Shown: piece after piece, positions 9,310 to 22,442 of the stretch
Layout: each line of letters begins with the position of its first letter
How positions within the stretch are numbered: position 1 is the stretch's first letter
Notes under the pieces: model-generated
The model's input: the letters and a program-made list of their open reading frames with translations, nothing else
Databases searched by the model: none
Told to the model about the DNA's origin: nothing
NCBI RefSeq assembly: GCF_008364625.2
Contig: NZ_CP126604.1
Location: 4,490,877 to 4,554,876 of the forward strand
From: Enterobacter dykesii
Lineage (GTDB): Bacteria; Pseudomonadota; Gammaproteobacteria; Enterobacterales; Enterobacteriaceae
Reading direction: 5' to 3'
DNA: 64,000 nt
Translations under genes and position numbers: made by a program

Positions 9310-9432
9310 AATGTCCGTGCCTTTAATCAATTTATGGGTAAAGGATGCCACAGAAGGATGAAAACATCAGGTATTAGCGCCAGATACAGGAAAAGATTTT
9401 GCGATCGTGAGGATCGCTCGCAAAAATCAAAC

Positions 9433-9441
9433 TGTGGATAA
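9433..9441 (+). promoter_or_regulatory. DnaA box upstream of polA
   Basis: TGTGGATAA is an exact strong DnaA box, 124 bases upstream of the polA start codon. DnaA is reported to stimulate polA expression in E. coli through boxes in this region, so the site is probably functional. Confidence 0.7.
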
Positions 9442-9679
9442 GTTTGTGTATATTTTCACTTCATATGAATAACAGACGTAAAAAATACATATGCGTTAAT
9501 TTTTAGATCTTAATTATCATGCTGTTATAGCATTAGATCTTATCTATATGGTCAACTGATGGCAATTTAGTCTATGTGGATATAAGCCTTGTTAAGCGCG
9601 CAATCACAGAGAAATCGTCTGCTACAGGGTAAAAGCGGCCAAATCATCACGTCAAAGAGCCATTAATTTGTCCGTTTTC

Positions 9680-9688
9680 TGGTAAAAT
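9680..9688 (+). promoter_or_regulatory. yihG extended -10 promoter
   Basis: TGGTAAAAT combines the TGn extension with a TAAAAT -10, about 60 bases before the yihG start. No standard -35 is present, as is common for extended -10 promoters. Confidence 0.45.
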
Positions 9689-9749
9689 CAGCGCCCGGCG
9701 TCGCATAGCCGACCGCTAACTTACAGCTAACTACCTGAAAAAGCTCATC

Positions 9750-10658
9750 ATGCCGAGATTGCTCGCAGCAATAACATTACTGTTAAGCATCATTTTAACT
9801 ATCCTGGTGACTGTCGCCTGCTCTGTGCCGATCATCATCGCCGGGATCGTTAAACTGCTGCTGCCTGTCCGTGGGGTGTGGCGAGCCGTGTCCGCATTTT
9901 GTAATTTCATGATGTACTGCTGGTGCGAAGGACTGGCGATCCTGCTGTGCCTGAATCCGCATCTGAAGTGGGATATCAAAGGGCTGGAGAGTCTTAACAA
10001 GAAGAACTGGTATCTGCTGATCTGCAATCACCACAGCTGGGCGGACATCGTGGTGTTATGCGTACTTTTTCGCAAACACATCCCGATGAACAAATATTTT
10101 CTAAAACAGCAGCTCGCCTGGGTGCCTTTTATCGGGCTGGCCTGCTGGGCACTTGATATGCCGTTTATGAAACGCTATTCGCGCAGCTATTTGATTCGTC
10201 ATCCCGAGCGTCGCGGCAAAGATGTGGAGACCACGCGCCGTTCCTGCGAAAAGTTTCGCGCGCATCCTACGACCATCGTGAACTTTGTTGAAGGCTCCCG
10301 GTTTACGGAAGAGAAGCATCAACAAACTCGCTCCCCTTATCAGCATCTGCTGCCGCCAAAGGCTGCGGGTATTGCGATGGCGCTTAACGTGCTGGGAGCA
10401 CAGTTCGATAAGCTCCTTAACGTCACGCTCTGCTATCCGGAAAACGATAAGACGCCGTTCTTCGATATGCTCAGCGGCAAACTGACGCGCATTGTTGTGC
10501 GTGTCGATCTGGTTCCGATAGATGCCGGGCTGCACGGTGATTACGTTAACGATAAGAATTTCAAGCGTCGTTTCCAGCAATGGCTTAACACGCTCTGGAA
10601 AGAGAAAGACGAGCAGATAGACAATATTAAATCTTCATACAAAAACGCCGGTCAGTGA
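9750..10658 (+). CDS. yihG: Inner-membrane acyltransferase YihG (PlsC-like)
   Basis: YihG belongs to the lysophosphatidate acyltransferase family and in E. coli is a second, minor acyltransferase that helps set phospholipid acyl composition. The 302 residues show an N-terminal hydrophobic segment (about 3-40), the catalytic HxxxxD motif in NHHSWAD, and the substrate motif [10 protein letters not shown]. coli YihG starts about eight codons further up, but here the matching codon is ACA and the frame is closed by a stop at 9717, so ATG 9750 is the only standard start. It has no clear Shine-Dalgarno sequence. Confidence 0.93.
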   Translation: MPRLLAAITLLLSIILTILVTVACSVPIIIAGIVKLLLPVRGVWRAVSAFCNFMMYCWCEGLAILLCLNPHLKWDIKGLESLNKKNWYLLICNHHSWADIVVLCVLFRKHIPMNKYFLKQQLAWVPFIGLACWALDMPFMKRYSRSYLIRHPERRGKDVETTRRSCEKFRAHPTTIVNFVEGSRFTEEKHQQTRSPYQHLLPPKAAGIAMALNVLGAQFDKLLNVTLCYPENDKTPFFDMLSGKLTRIVVRVDLVPIDAGLHGDYVNDKNFKRRFQQWLNTLWKEKDEQIDNIKSSYKNAGQ

Positions 10659-10669
10659 CCGGCGTTTTT
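10641..10669. terminator. Bidirectional terminator between yihG and dsbA
   Basis: CGCCGGTCA and TGACCGGCG form a near-perfect stem flanked by A5 on the left and T5 on the right, so it can end transcription from both convergent genes. In E. coli yihF stands between these two genes; it is missing here. Confidence 0.9.
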
Positions 10670-10681
10670 ACATCAGCGAAA

Positions 10682-11305
10682 TTACTTCTTCTCAACCAGG
10701 TATTTCACGGTATCAGCATACTGTTGTACGAAGATATCCATGCTGCTGGTGTCCATGCCCTGCATGTTCAGCTGGTATTTGCCGTTAACAAACATCGCCG
10801 GAACGCCCTGAAGCTGAAGGTCAGCAGCTGCTTTTTCCTGCTGAGCAACCAGAGATTTCACCACAAAGCTGTTCCATGCAGCGTCATACTCTTCACCTTT
10901 CACGCCGGCATCAACGAACACTTTACGAATATCCGCAGTGGTCTGAACGGTCTGGGTTTTCTGTACGGCTTCAAACATTGGCGCAGTGATCTTATCTTCC
11001 ACGCCCAGTGCCATCGCAACCGCCCACGCCTGGGTCAGGTCTTTACCCAATGGGCCCAGGAACTCGACGTGGTACTTGGTCATTTTGGTGCCTTCTGGCA
11101 GCTTTTTCTTAACGTTGTCAGACACATGCAGAACCTGCTCGAACTGATAGCAGTGTGGGCAATAGAACGAGAAGAACTCCAGAACCTGTGGCTCGCCAGC
11201 GACCGGCTTGTCCAGCGTGATGAACTGTTTTCCGTCGGTAAACTGCGCAGCAGAAGCGCTAAATGCCAGAATCATACCTGCCAGCGCCAGCCAAATTTTT
11301 TTCAT
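10682..11305 (-). CDS. dsbA: Thiol:disulfide interchange protein DsbA
   Basis: DsbA is the periplasmic oxidase that puts disulfides into exported proteins and is reoxidised by DsbB. The 207-residue precursor has a Sec signal peptide (1-19, cleaved after SASA), the active site C49-P-H-C52 and the cis-proline loop GVPAMF. The start is ATG 11305 ([10 protein letters not shown]) behind GGAGAGAGTT; an upstream in-frame start lacks family support. It lies 27 bases downstream of srkA in the same direction. In E. coli dsbA has both read-through from that gene and its own Cpx-controlled promoter. Confidence 0.98.
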   Translation of the reverse strand: MKKIWLALAGMILAFSASAAQFTDGKQFITLDKPVAGEPQVLEFFSFYCPHCYQFEQVLHVSDNVKKKLPEGTKMTKYHVEFLGPLGKDLTQAWAVAMALGVEDKITAPMFEAVQKTQTVQTTADIRKVFVDAGVKGEEYDAAWNSFVVKSLVAQQEKAAADLQLQGVPAMFVNGKYQLNMQGMDTSSMDIFVQQYADTVKYLVEKK

Positions 11306-11332
11306 GATTAACTCTCTCCTGGGTGTGTCCAA

Positions 11333-12319
11333 TTAATACATCGGCGTTAATTGCAGAGGGGGTTCCTGAAGAACCTTAACCTGCTCAGTAAATGTAGATA
11401 TCTGGCTACGCCAGTAATCCTCTCCGGTAAGCCACGGGAAATTCCGGGGAAATGCGGGATCGTCCCAACGCCTGATTAACCATGCGAGATAATAAACAAA
11501 ACGCATCGCACGTAAAGGCTCAATCAGGGCAATTTCGTCTGAATTAAACGGGCTAAATTCTTCATAAGCTTCAATAATGGTTTCAAGCTGCATGCGTTGC
11601 TCGGCTTTATCACCATTGAGCAGCATCCACAGGTCCTGAACCGCTGGCCCCATACGCGCATCATCGAGATCGACAAACAGCGGGCCATCACGCCAGAGGA
11701 TATTTCCGGCATGGCAATCGCCATGCAGGCGCAGGACGGAAATATCGTCGCGCCAGAAGGTTTTAACAGCAGCAATGAGCTTATCGGTGGCGTTGAGGAA
11801 ATCATCCTTTAACGCAGTGGGGATCATGGCAGACGTTTCGAATATTCCGCGTGGCTCAATAAGGTATTCCTGAATCCCGATAGTCGGGCGGGCAATAAAG
11901 GCTTTTTTGCGTCCCGTCTGGTGTATGCGCCCAAGATAGCGGGCAACCCACTCCATCTGATCGATATTATCCGCTTCAAACTGGCGGCCACCCAGGCTCG
12001 GGAATACAGCGTAGTAAAACCCTTCGTGCGTGAGGAGCGTTTGGTCATTGAATTTTAGCGGTGCGGCAACGGGAACATCGTCATCCAGCAGATCGTGAGC
12101 AAACTGATGCTCTTCCTGAATTTGTTCTGCGGACCAGCGTTCAGGACGATAGAATTTTACGACGAAGCGCTGACGATCCTCATCCTGAAACTGATAGACG
12201 CGGTTTTCGTAGCTGTTTAACGGTGTTAACCCGGAATCCACCCGAATACCCTGTTCAAACAGGGCATCCATAATGGTGTCCGGGTGTAATGTCTGGAAAG
12301 TAAAAGCCTGGTCGTTCAT
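11333..12319 (-). CDS. srkA: Stress response kinase A (YihE/RdoA)
   Basis: SrkA is a Ser/Thr protein kinase of the aminoglycoside-phosphotransferase/choline-kinase fold that protects cells under stress and belongs to the Cpx regulon in E. coli. The 328 residues contain the Brenner motif LHGDCHAGNIL with its catalytic Asp, and the metal-binding DLDDA. Length equals that of the E. coli protein. It is the first gene of the srkA-dsbA unit and starts 75 bases after the yihD stop. Confidence 0.96.
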   Translation of the reverse strand: MNDQAFTFQTLHPDTIMDALFEQGIRVDSGLTPLNSYENRVYQFQDEDRQRFVVKFYRPERWSAEQIQEEHQFAHDLLDDDVPVAAPLKFNDQTLLTHEGFYYAVFPSLGGRQFEADNIDQMEWVARYLGRIHQTGRKKAFIARPTIGIQEYLIEPRGIFETSAMIPTALKDDFLNATDKLIAAVKTFWRDDISVLRLHGDCHAGNILWRDGPLFVDLDDARMGPAVQDLWMLLNGDKAEQRMQLETIIEAYEEFSPFNSDEIALIEPLRAMRFVYYLAWLIRRWDDPAFPRNFPWLTGEDYWRSQISTFTEQVKVLQEPPLQLTPMY

Positions 12320-12394
12320 CCGATCATCCGGAAATTATACGAATGATTCAGGATATCATCTTGTGGCGATTTCGGTGCCGCCGCTTACAAGCTT

Positions 12395-12664
12395 TTACTC
12401 TTTAATTACGCCTCGGGCGCGCAGTAATGCGGTCTTAAAATCTTCCTCATAATCTTTCTGAATACCAGGAATAACAGCATCTTTGGCAGAGTCACGCATT
12501 TTAAGGTGATAGATCAGGATGTCGTCAGAAAGGTCTGCCAGATCACCGTCAAAACCTGACTCTTTCGCCAGTTTCTGTAAAAATTGCATCAGATTTAGCT
12601 CTGGCTCTTTTTGCCAGGCGGGCTGGAGGAGTTCAATAACTTCATTCAGACGTTTACATTTCAT
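12395..12664 (-). CDS. yihD: YihD family protein (DUF1040)
   Basis: This 89-residue acidic, soluble protein matches E. coli YihD in length and sequence ([17 protein letters not shown]). No catalytic motif or membrane segment is visible. Its function is not established; it is conserved next to srkA-dsbA. The ATG follows AAAGGAGCACC, a strong ribosome site. Confidence 0.95.
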   Translation of the reverse strand: MKCKRLNEVIELLQPAWQKEPELNLMQFLQKLAKESGFDGDLADLSDDILIYHLKMRDSAKDAVIPGIQKDYEEDFKTALLRARGVIKE

Positions 12665-12732
12665 GGTGGTGCTCCTTTCATTTAGAGTGACACGTTAGCA
12701 GGGTCAATCCCACAATAAAAGAGGCGATATTC

Positions 12733-13317
12733 GTGAATCTTAGCCAGGAAATCATTGGGGTCGTTCTGGCAGGTGGCAGAGCGACGCGAATGGGGGGAAA
12801 AGATAAGGGGCTTCAACGCCTGAACGGCAAACCCTTATGGCAATGTGTCGCTGATACGCTCGCAGGCCAGGTGTCGACAATGGTCATCAGTGCTAACCGG
12901 CATATCGACATTTACCAGCTCAGCGGGTATGCCGTTTACCAGGATATCCTTGAGGATTACCCGGGACCGCTGGCCGGGATGCTTTCGGTCATGCAACAGT
13001 CTCACGGAGAGTGGTTCATCTTCTGTCCCTGCGATACCCCGTTTATTCCGTCCTGTCTTGTAGAACGTTTGTTGCTGCTTCGCGGTACGGCTCCTGTGGT
13101 TTGGGTACATGACGGCGAGCGTGATCATCCTGCTATCGCATTGATGCATCGATCGCTAGCGCCAGCTCTGCAGTCCTATCTGGCTGCGGGAGAGCGCAGG
13201 GTGATGGCTTTTATGCGCGAGTCTGGCGGTCATCCCGTTGATTTTAGCGATTTAAAATCAGCTTTTTTGAATGTGAATACGTGTGAAGATTTGCAGATGA
13301 TGCAGGAGAAAAGATGA
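12733..13317 (+). CDS. mobA: Molybdenum cofactor guanylyltransferase MobA
   Basis: MobA attaches GMP from GTP to molybdopterin to make the guanine dinucleotide cofactor of enzymes such as nitrate and DMSO reductases. The 194 residues begin with the nucleotidyltransferase signature [16 protein letters not shown] (12-27), including the GTP-contacting K25, and contain the metal-binding CPCDTPF. The start is GTG 12733 after AGAGGCGAT. The 3' end overlaps mobB by the ATGA junction, indicating translational coupling. Confidence 0.96.
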   Translation: MNLSQEIIGVVLAGGRATRMGGKDKGLQRLNGKPLWQCVADTLAGQVSTMVISANRHIDIYQLSGYAVYQDILEDYPGPLAGMLSVMQQSHGEWFIFCPCDTPFIPSCLVERLLLLRGTAPVVWVHDGERDHPAIALMHRSLAPALQSYLAAGERRVMAFMRESGGHPVDFSDLKSAFLNVNTCEDLQMMQEKR

Positions 13318-13817
13318 TACCTGTTGTCGCCATTTCCGCCTGGAGTGGGACCGGAAAAACCACGCTGCTGAAAAAACTCATTCCTGCGCTTTGTGCCAGA
13401 GGTATCCGTCCAGGATTGATTAAGCATAGCCATCACAACATGGATATCGATATGCCAGGAAAAGACAGCTATGAGCTGCGTAAGGCCGGAGCAGCGCAAA
13501 CGATGGTAGCAAGTCCTCAGCGCTGGGCGTTAATGACAGAAACGCCGGATGAGGTGCCGCTGGATCTCGCTTATCTGGTCAGTCGGATGGATCATGCCAT
13601 GCTGGATCTGGTGCTGGTTGAGGGATTTAAGCATGAGGCAGTGCCTAAGATCCTGCTGTTCAGAAGCGATGCCGGGCATGATTTCAGCGAATTAACGCTG
13701 GATGAGCATGTGATTGCGGTGGCCAGTGATGTTGTATTGCCGCTTGAAGTTCCGATGCTGGATTTAAATGATGTGGAAGGGATTGCGGAGTTTATAGTGG
13801 AGTGGAGTGCCATCTGA
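13314..13817 (+). CDS. mobB: Molybdopterin-guanine dinucleotide biosynthesis adaptor MobB
   Basis: MobB is a GTP-binding partner that improves, but is not essential for, MobA-dependent cofactor synthesis. The 167 residues start with a P-loop ([11 protein letters not shown], 9-19) and include KHSHHN and the VEGFK motif typical of the family. It overlaps mobA by four bases. The gene ends facing the rRNA operon; a REP-like palindrome and the rRNA terminator lie between. In E. coli mobB is the neighbour of the rrnA 3' end. Confidence 0.95.
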   Translation: MIPVVAISAWSGTGKTTLLKKLIPALCARGIRPGLIKHSHHNMDIDMPGKDSYELRKAGAAQTMVASPQRWALMTETPDEVPLDLAYLVSRMDHAMLDLVLVEGFKHEAVPKILLFRSDAGHDFSELTLDEHVIAVASDVVLPLEVPMLDLNDVEGIAEFIVEWSAI

Positions 13818-13823
13818 CTTACC

Positions 13824-13852
13824 GTGGGGCGGTTTCGCCCTACCCGGCCTAC
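13824..13852. repeat. REP-like element after mobB
   Basis: GTGGGGCGGTTTCGCCC then TACCCGGCCTAC is a partial REP palindrome right after the mobB stop. Confidence 0.65.
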
Positions 13853-13874
13853 AAATTTCTGAGGTGCTTAAACG

Positions 13875-13900
13875 CAAAAAGGCCATCCTTGCGGATGGCC
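13875..13900 (-). terminator. rRNA operon terminator
   Basis: GGCCATCC/GGATGGCC (13881-13888 and 13893-13900) with a four-base loop is followed, on the minus strand, by T5. It lies 14 bases past the 5S gene and is the standard rrn T1 terminator. No distal tRNA gene lies between 5S and this hairpin. Confidence 0.92.
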
Positions 13901-13914
13901 TCTTCACTTGTTTG

Positions 13915-14034
13915 ATGCCTGGCAGTTCCCTACTCTCACATGGGGAGACCCCACACTACCATCGGCGCTACGGCGTTTCACTTCTGAGTTCGGCATGGGG
14001 TCAGGTGGGACCACCGCGCTAAAGCCGCCAGGCA
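13915..14034 (-). rRNA. rrf: 5S ribosomal RNA
   Basis: A 120-base segment beginning TGCCTGGCGGC and ending TGCCAGGCAT on the minus strand, complementary at its ends and almost the same as E. coli 5S. It is the last gene of the operon and has the E. coli rrnA downstream flank (mobB). Confidence 0.97.
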
Positions 14035-14099
14035 AATTCTGTTAATCTGTATCAGGCTGAAAATCGTGTCTCTCTTCGCCAAAACACCTTCGGCGTTGT

Positions 14100-17005
<2,906 letters not shown>

Positions 17006-17101
17006 TCACAACCCGAAGATGTTTCACTTCTGATTGCGAAAATTTGAGAGACTCGAACACACATAACATGTGTGTCGTTTCAATTTTCAGCTTGATCCAG
17101 A

Positions 17102-17116
17102 TTTTTAAAGAGCAAA
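17102..17116 (-). promoter_or_regulatory. Antitermination boxA in the 16S-23S spacer
   Basis: On the minus strand the spacer after the tRNA reads ATTTGCTCTTTAAAAA, matching the second rrn boxA, to which NusB/NusE bind to keep polymerase elongating into 23S. Confidence 0.7.
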
Positions 17117-17187
17117 TATCTCAAACGTCACCCGAAGATGAGTTTTGAGATATGACGGCAGGTGACTTTCACTCACGAACCAGCAAG

Positions 17188-17263
17188 TGGCGTCCCCTAG
17201 GGGATTCGAACCCCTGTTACCGCCGTGAAAGGGCGGTGTCCTGGGCCTCTAGACGAAGGGGAC
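17188..17263 (-). tRNA. gltT: tRNA-Glu (UUC) in the 16S-23S spacer
   Basis: The 76 bases, with encoded CCA, begin GTCCCCTTCGTCTAGAGG and fold as tRNA-Glu; the anticodon TTC is at 17229-17227 in the loop CTTTCAC. It is the only spacer tRNA. In E. coli rrnB, C, E and G have tRNA-Glu, while rrnA has tRNA-Ile and tRNA-Ala, so this spacer disagrees with the rrnA-type downstream flank. The allele-specific symbol is uncertain. Confidence 0.96.
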
Positions 17264-17347
17264 GTAAAGTCTCAATCGCAAGACGCCTTGCTATTTACTT
17301 TTCATCAGACAATCTGTGTGAGCACTGCAAAGGCAGGTTCTTTAAGG

Positions 17348-18889
<1,542 letters not shown>

Positions 18890-19021
18890 AAGTTTGATGC
18901 TCGTGAATTAAACTTCGTAATGAATTACGTATGTTCACTCAGAGACTTGGTATTCATTTTTCGTCCGAGGACGTTAAGAATCCATGTCACTTTGAGTGCC
19001 CACACAGATTGTCTGATAAAT

Positions 19022-19033
19022 TGTTAAAGAGCA
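19022..19033 (-). promoter_or_regulatory. Leader boxA of the rRNA operon
   Basis: TGCTCTTTAACA on the minus strand, about 135 bases upstream of 16S, matches the rrn boxA antitermination element. Confidence 0.85.
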
Positions 19034-19069
19034 GTGCCGCTTCGCTTTTCGCTGCGGCGCGGGGTGTGC

Positions 19070-19097
19070 ATATTACGCTTTCCCGCTTCAGAGTCAA
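19070..19097 (-). promoter_or_regulatory. rRNA promoter P2
   Basis: -35 TTGACT (19097-19092) and -10 TAATAT (19075-19070) are 16 bases apart, followed by a GC-rich discriminator (GCACACCCCGCGCC), the hallmark of stringent control. Confidence 0.9.
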
Positions 19098-19166
19098 GCG
19101 TTTATTTTCGCTTTTCTCTGCTGACCCGGCGGCGTGTGTGCCGTTGTTCCGTGTCAGTGGAGGCGC

Positions 19167-19194
19167 ATTATAGGGAGTTATTCCGACGTGACAA
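19167..19194 (-). promoter_or_regulatory. rRNA promoter P1
   Basis: -35 TTGTCA (19194-19189) and a perfect -10 TATAAT (19172-19167) are 16 bases apart with a GCGCC discriminator, as in E. coli rrn P1. Upstream (19200-19235) lies an A/T-rich stretch that fits an UP element; Fis sites probably extend to the yieP leader but were not resolved. About 97 bases separate P1 from P2. Confidence 0.92.
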
Positions 19195-19343
19195 GAGGAA
19201 ATTTAAAAAAAGTTTCCATCCGCGTTTTTTTTCACCAATAGAGGTGAAATCAAGCTACAAATTGTTCTATTTGATGTATCTGCAACCACAATCACATTCG
19301 AGGTGGCATAATTATCAGCATGAATCTTTAAGGAATAAAAGCG

Positions 19344-20051
19344 ATGCCATTAAGCGCACAACAGCTGGCCGCCCAAAAAAACCTGTCGTACGTGCTGGCA
19401 GAAAAGCTGGCTCAGCGGATTTTAGCGGGTAAATATGCCCCGGGTAGCATCCTGCCGGGAGAAATGGAGCTGGGTGAGCAGTTTGGGGTGAGCCGTACCG
19501 CCGTGCGCGAAGCGGTGAAAACCCTAACGGCAAAAGGTATGGTGCTTCCACGGCCTCGCATTGGCACACGCGTGATGCCACAGAGTAACTGGAATTTCCT
19601 CGATCAGGAGCTGCTCTCCTGGTGGATGACGGAAGATAACTTTCACCAGGTCGTCGATCACTTTCTGGTGATGCGCAGCAGCCTTGAACCTCAGGCATGT
19701 CTGCTTGCCGCCACGCTAGGAACTGCAGAGCAGAAAGCGCAGCTTAACGCGTTGATGGAAGAGATGGTGTTCCTGAAAAAACACTTCAACCGCGAACGCT
19801 GGGTTGAGGTCGATATGGCCTGGCATGAACACATCTATATGATGAGCGCCAATCCGTTTCTCACCTCTTTTGCCTCTTTATTTCATTCGGTGTATCACAC
19901 CTACTTTACCTCTATTACACAAAACGAAGTGGTAAAACTGGATTTGCACCAGGCGATTGTTGATGCCATCCAGGAAAGCGACGGGCAGCGAGCCCTGAGT
20001 GCGTGCCAGGCATTGCTGGCCGCGCCAACCCACCAGCAGGTAAATAAATGA
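19344..20051 (+). CDS. yieP: FadR/GntR-family transcriptional regulator YieP
   Basis: YieP is a FadR-subfamily GntR regulator. The 235 residues have an N-terminal winged helix (about 12-80, with [21 protein letters not shown]) and a C-terminal all-helical FCD domain with likely metal-binding histidines (DMAWHEHIY). It is five residues longer than E. coli YieP at the C-terminus. The ATG is preceded by TTAAGGAATAAAAGCG. It overlaps hsrA by four bases (ATGA), so the two form an operon divergent from the rRNA P1 promoter. In E. coli yieP is the gene upstream of rrnC. Its ligand is unknown. Confidence 0.94.
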   Translation: MPLSAQQLAAQKNLSYVLAEKLAQRILAGKYAPGSILPGEMELGEQFGVSRTAVREAVKTLTAKGMVLPRPRIGTRVMPQSNWNFLDQELLSWWMTEDNFHQVVDHFLVMRSSLEPQACLLAATLGTAEQKAQLNALMEEMVFLKKHFNRERWVEVDMAWHEHIYMMSANPFLTSFASLFHSVYHTYFTSITQNEVVKLDLHQAIVDAIQESDGQRALSACQALLAAPTHQQVNK

Positions 20052-21481
20052 CAACGAAAAAAGCGCGCAGCATGGCCGGATTGCCGTGGATTGCAGCCAT
20101 GGCGTTTTTTATGCAGGCACTGGATGCCACCATCCTCAACACAGCGCTTCCCGCTATAGCGCAAAGCCTTAACCGCTCCCCGCTGGCGATGCAGTCCGCT
20201 ATCATCAGCTACACCCTGACGGTCGCAATGTTAATTCCGGTCAGCGGGTGGCTGGCCGACCGCTTTGGCACCCGCAGAGTTTTCATGCTGGCCGTAACGC
20301 TCTTTACGCTCGGTTCGCTGGCCTGTGCGCTCTCCTCATCCTTAACGGAGCTGGTTATCTTCCGCGTATTGCAGGGCATTGGCGGCGCGATGATGATGCC
20401 TGTGGCGCGTCTTGCCTTGCTGCGAGCCTACCCCAGGAGCGAACTGCTTCCCGTGCTCAACTTCGTCACCATGCCGGGCCTGGTTGGCCCGATTCTTGGC
20501 CCGGTACTCGGTGGTGTGTTTGTCACCTGGGCTAGCTGGCACTGGATCTTCCTGATTAATATTCCAATTGGCGTTGTGGGACTTCTGTATGCCCGCAAAT
20601 ATATGCCGAACTTCACCACGCCAAGGCGCAGCTTCGACATGGGCGGCTTTTTCCTGTTTGGCCTGAGCCTGGTGTTATTCTCCAGCGGGATGGAGCTGTT
20701 TGGCGAGAAGATCGTCGCGACGTGGTTAGCGCTCTCCGTCATCCTCGGCGGTATTCTGCTGTTCCTTCTTTATATACGTCACGCGCGCCGTCATCCGACA
20801 CCGCTGATCTCCCTGGGGCTCTTTAACACCCGAACGTTTTCCGTAGGGATTGCAGGGAACATTGCGTCTCGTCTGGGGACGGGTTGCGTACCGTTCCTGA
20901 TGCCATTGATGCTGCAGGTGGGTTTCGGCTACCCGGCCCTGATTGCCGGGTGCATGATGGCGCCCACGGCAATGGGCTCGATTCTGGCAAAATCAACCGT
21001 GACACAGGTGCTGCGCTGGTTTGGCTATCGCAAAACGCTGGTTGGCGTGACGGTCTTTATCGGCCTGATGATTGCGCAGTTCTCGCTGCAATCCGCCGCG
21101 CTACCCGTATGGATGCTGATCCTGCCGCTGTTTGTGTTGGGCATGGCGATGTCAACGCAGTTCACGTCGATGAACACCATCACCCTCGCCGACCTGACTG
21201 ACGAGAACGCCAGCAGCGGCAACAGCGTGCTGGCCGTCACACAACAATTATCGATAAGTCTGGGCGTTGCCGTGAGTGCAGCGGTGCTGAGGTTTTATGA
21301 GGGTTTTGACAGCGCGAATACCGTTGAGCAGTTCCACTATACCTTTATTACCATGGGCGCACTTACCGTGGTATCGGCGCTGGTCTTTATGCTGTTAAAA
21401 CCGAAAGACGGCCGAAACCTAATTAAAGAGCGTCACAAAGAGAAAGCTAAACCGAACCGCGTTCCATCAGAACAGGAGTAA
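20048..21481 (+). CDS. hsrA: MFS drug-efflux type transporter HsrA
   Basis: HsrA belongs to the 14-helix drug:H+ antiporter (DHA2) branch of the major facilitator superfamily. The 477 residues carry the loop motif [13 protein letters not shown] and the motif C-like [13 protein letters not shown] in helix 5. E. coli overexpression is linked to homocysteine- and stress-related phenotypes; the natural substrate is not established. Its last 35 bases overlap the end of the convergent rbsR, so the two coding regions share DNA. It is translationally coupled to yieP. Confidence 0.93.
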   Translation: MTTKKARSMAGLPWIAAMAFFMQALDATILNTALPAIAQSLNRSPLAMQSAIISYTLTVAMLIPVSGWLADRFGTRRVFMLAVTLFTLGSLACALSSSLTELVIFRVLQGIGGAMMMPVARLALLRAYPRSELLPVLNFVTMPGLVGPILGPVLGGVFVTWASWHWIFLINIPIGVVGLLYARKYMPNFTTPRRSFDMGGFFLFGLSLVLFSSGMELFGEKIVATWLALSVILGGILLFLLYIRHARRHPTPLISLGLFNTRTFSVGIAGNIASRLGTGCVPFLMPLMLQVGFGYPALIAGCMMAPTAMGSILAKSTVTQVLRWFGYRKTLVGVTVFIGLMIAQFSLQSAALPVWMLILPLFVLGMAMSTQFTSMNTITLADLTDENASSGNSVLAVTQQLSISLGVAVSAAVLRFYEGFDSANTVEQFHYTFITMGALTVVSALVFMLLKPKDGRNLIKERHKEKAKPNRVPSEQE

Positions 21482-22439
21482 GCTGCAGGCGTTGCTGTTG
21501 CAGCGTGGGCTGCGCCATACGATGGATCAACACATCGATGGCCAGCTCGCCCAGTTCATCTTTTGGCTGATGGATCGTGGTCAGCGGCGGCGTCATGTAG
21601 CTGGCCAGTTCGATATCGTCATAGCCAATCACCGCCATATCATCAGGCACGCGTAGCCCCGCCTGATATAACGCCTGATAGGCACCAAACGCCATGGCGT
21701 CGTTGCCGATAAACACCGCCTGCGGACGCTGAGGCTGCGCCAGCAGCGTCTGCATCGCTTCAAAACCACCGTGAAACTCAAAATCACCGGTGATACGGTA
21801 CCCTTCCGGCACGGAAAGGCCCGCCCGCGCCATGGCGGAGAGATACCCTTCCAGACGCAAACGCGCCGGGGTTTTATCCAGCGGACCGGTAATACAGGCG
21901 ATGCGGGTATAGCCTTTATCAATCAGATACTGAGTCGCCATATCGCCGCCCAGCAGGGAGTTATCCTGAATGAGATCGCTGGTTCCGTCGAACGGCGCCC
22001 AGTCCATCATCACGGTGGGAATCGAAGGATAGCGCTGGATAATCTCTTTCGAGGGCTGGTGCGTTTCGGTGCAGAGCAGCAATAGCCCGTCGACGCGTTT
22101 TTGCATCAGCGTTTCCAGGTTACGATTCATGCGCTGCTCGTCACCCTCGGTATTACACAGCACCAGGCTGTAGCCACGCTCGAAGCAGCTGCGCTCCACG
22201 CCGCGAACCAGTTCTGAATAAAAGGGGTTGGTACTGGCGGTGATCAGCATACCGATGGTGCGCGTCTGGTTGAGCTTAAGGCTGCGCGCCAGCGCAGACG
22301 GCGCATAGTTGAGTTCTTTTACCGCAGCTTCGACTTTCTCCCGAATCGCCTCGCTGACGAAGCGATCGTTGTTTATAACGTGGGAGACCGTCGAGGTAGA
22401 AACACCCGCCATGCGGGCGACATCTTTCATTGTGGCCAA
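21447..22439 (-). CDS. rbsR: Ribose operon repressor RbsR
   Basis: RbsR is a LacI-family repressor released from DNA by ribose; in E. coli it also affects purine genes. The 330 residues begin with the helix-turn-helix [21 protein letters not shown], then the hinge (SALARSLK) and a periplasmic-binding-like ligand domain. It starts three bases after the rbsK stop and is the last gene of rbsDACBKR. Its operator is the dyad AGCGAAACGTTTCGCT found twice upstream of rbsD. Confidence 0.97.
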   Translation of the reverse strand: MATMKDVARMAGVSTSTVSHVINNDRFVSEAIREKVEAAVKELNYAPSALARSLKLNQTRTIGMLITASTNPFYSELVRGVERSCFERGYSLVLCNTEGDEQRMNRNLETLMQKRVDGLLLLCTETHQPSKEIIQRYPSIPTVMMDWAPFDGTSDLIQDNSLLGGDMATQYLIDKGYTRIACITGPLDKTPARLRLEGYLSAMARAGLSVPEGYRITGDFEFHGGFEAMQTLLAQPQRPQAVFIGNDAMAFGAYQALYQAGLRVPDDMAVIGYDDIELASYMTPPLTTIHQPKDELGELAIDVLIHRMAQPTLQQQRLQLTPVLMERGSV

Positions 22440-22442
22440 GCG

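Larger units (their letters stand above)
9310..9749. other. Intergenic region between divergent polA and yihG
   Basis: This 440-base gap is AT-rich and must hold the promoters of both genes. It contains a consensus DnaA box (9433-9441), the decamer TTAGATCTTA twice exactly 30 bases apart (9503-9512 and 9533-9542), and an extended -10 for yihG (9680-9688). No small frame or RNA gene is evident. Confidence 0.6.
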
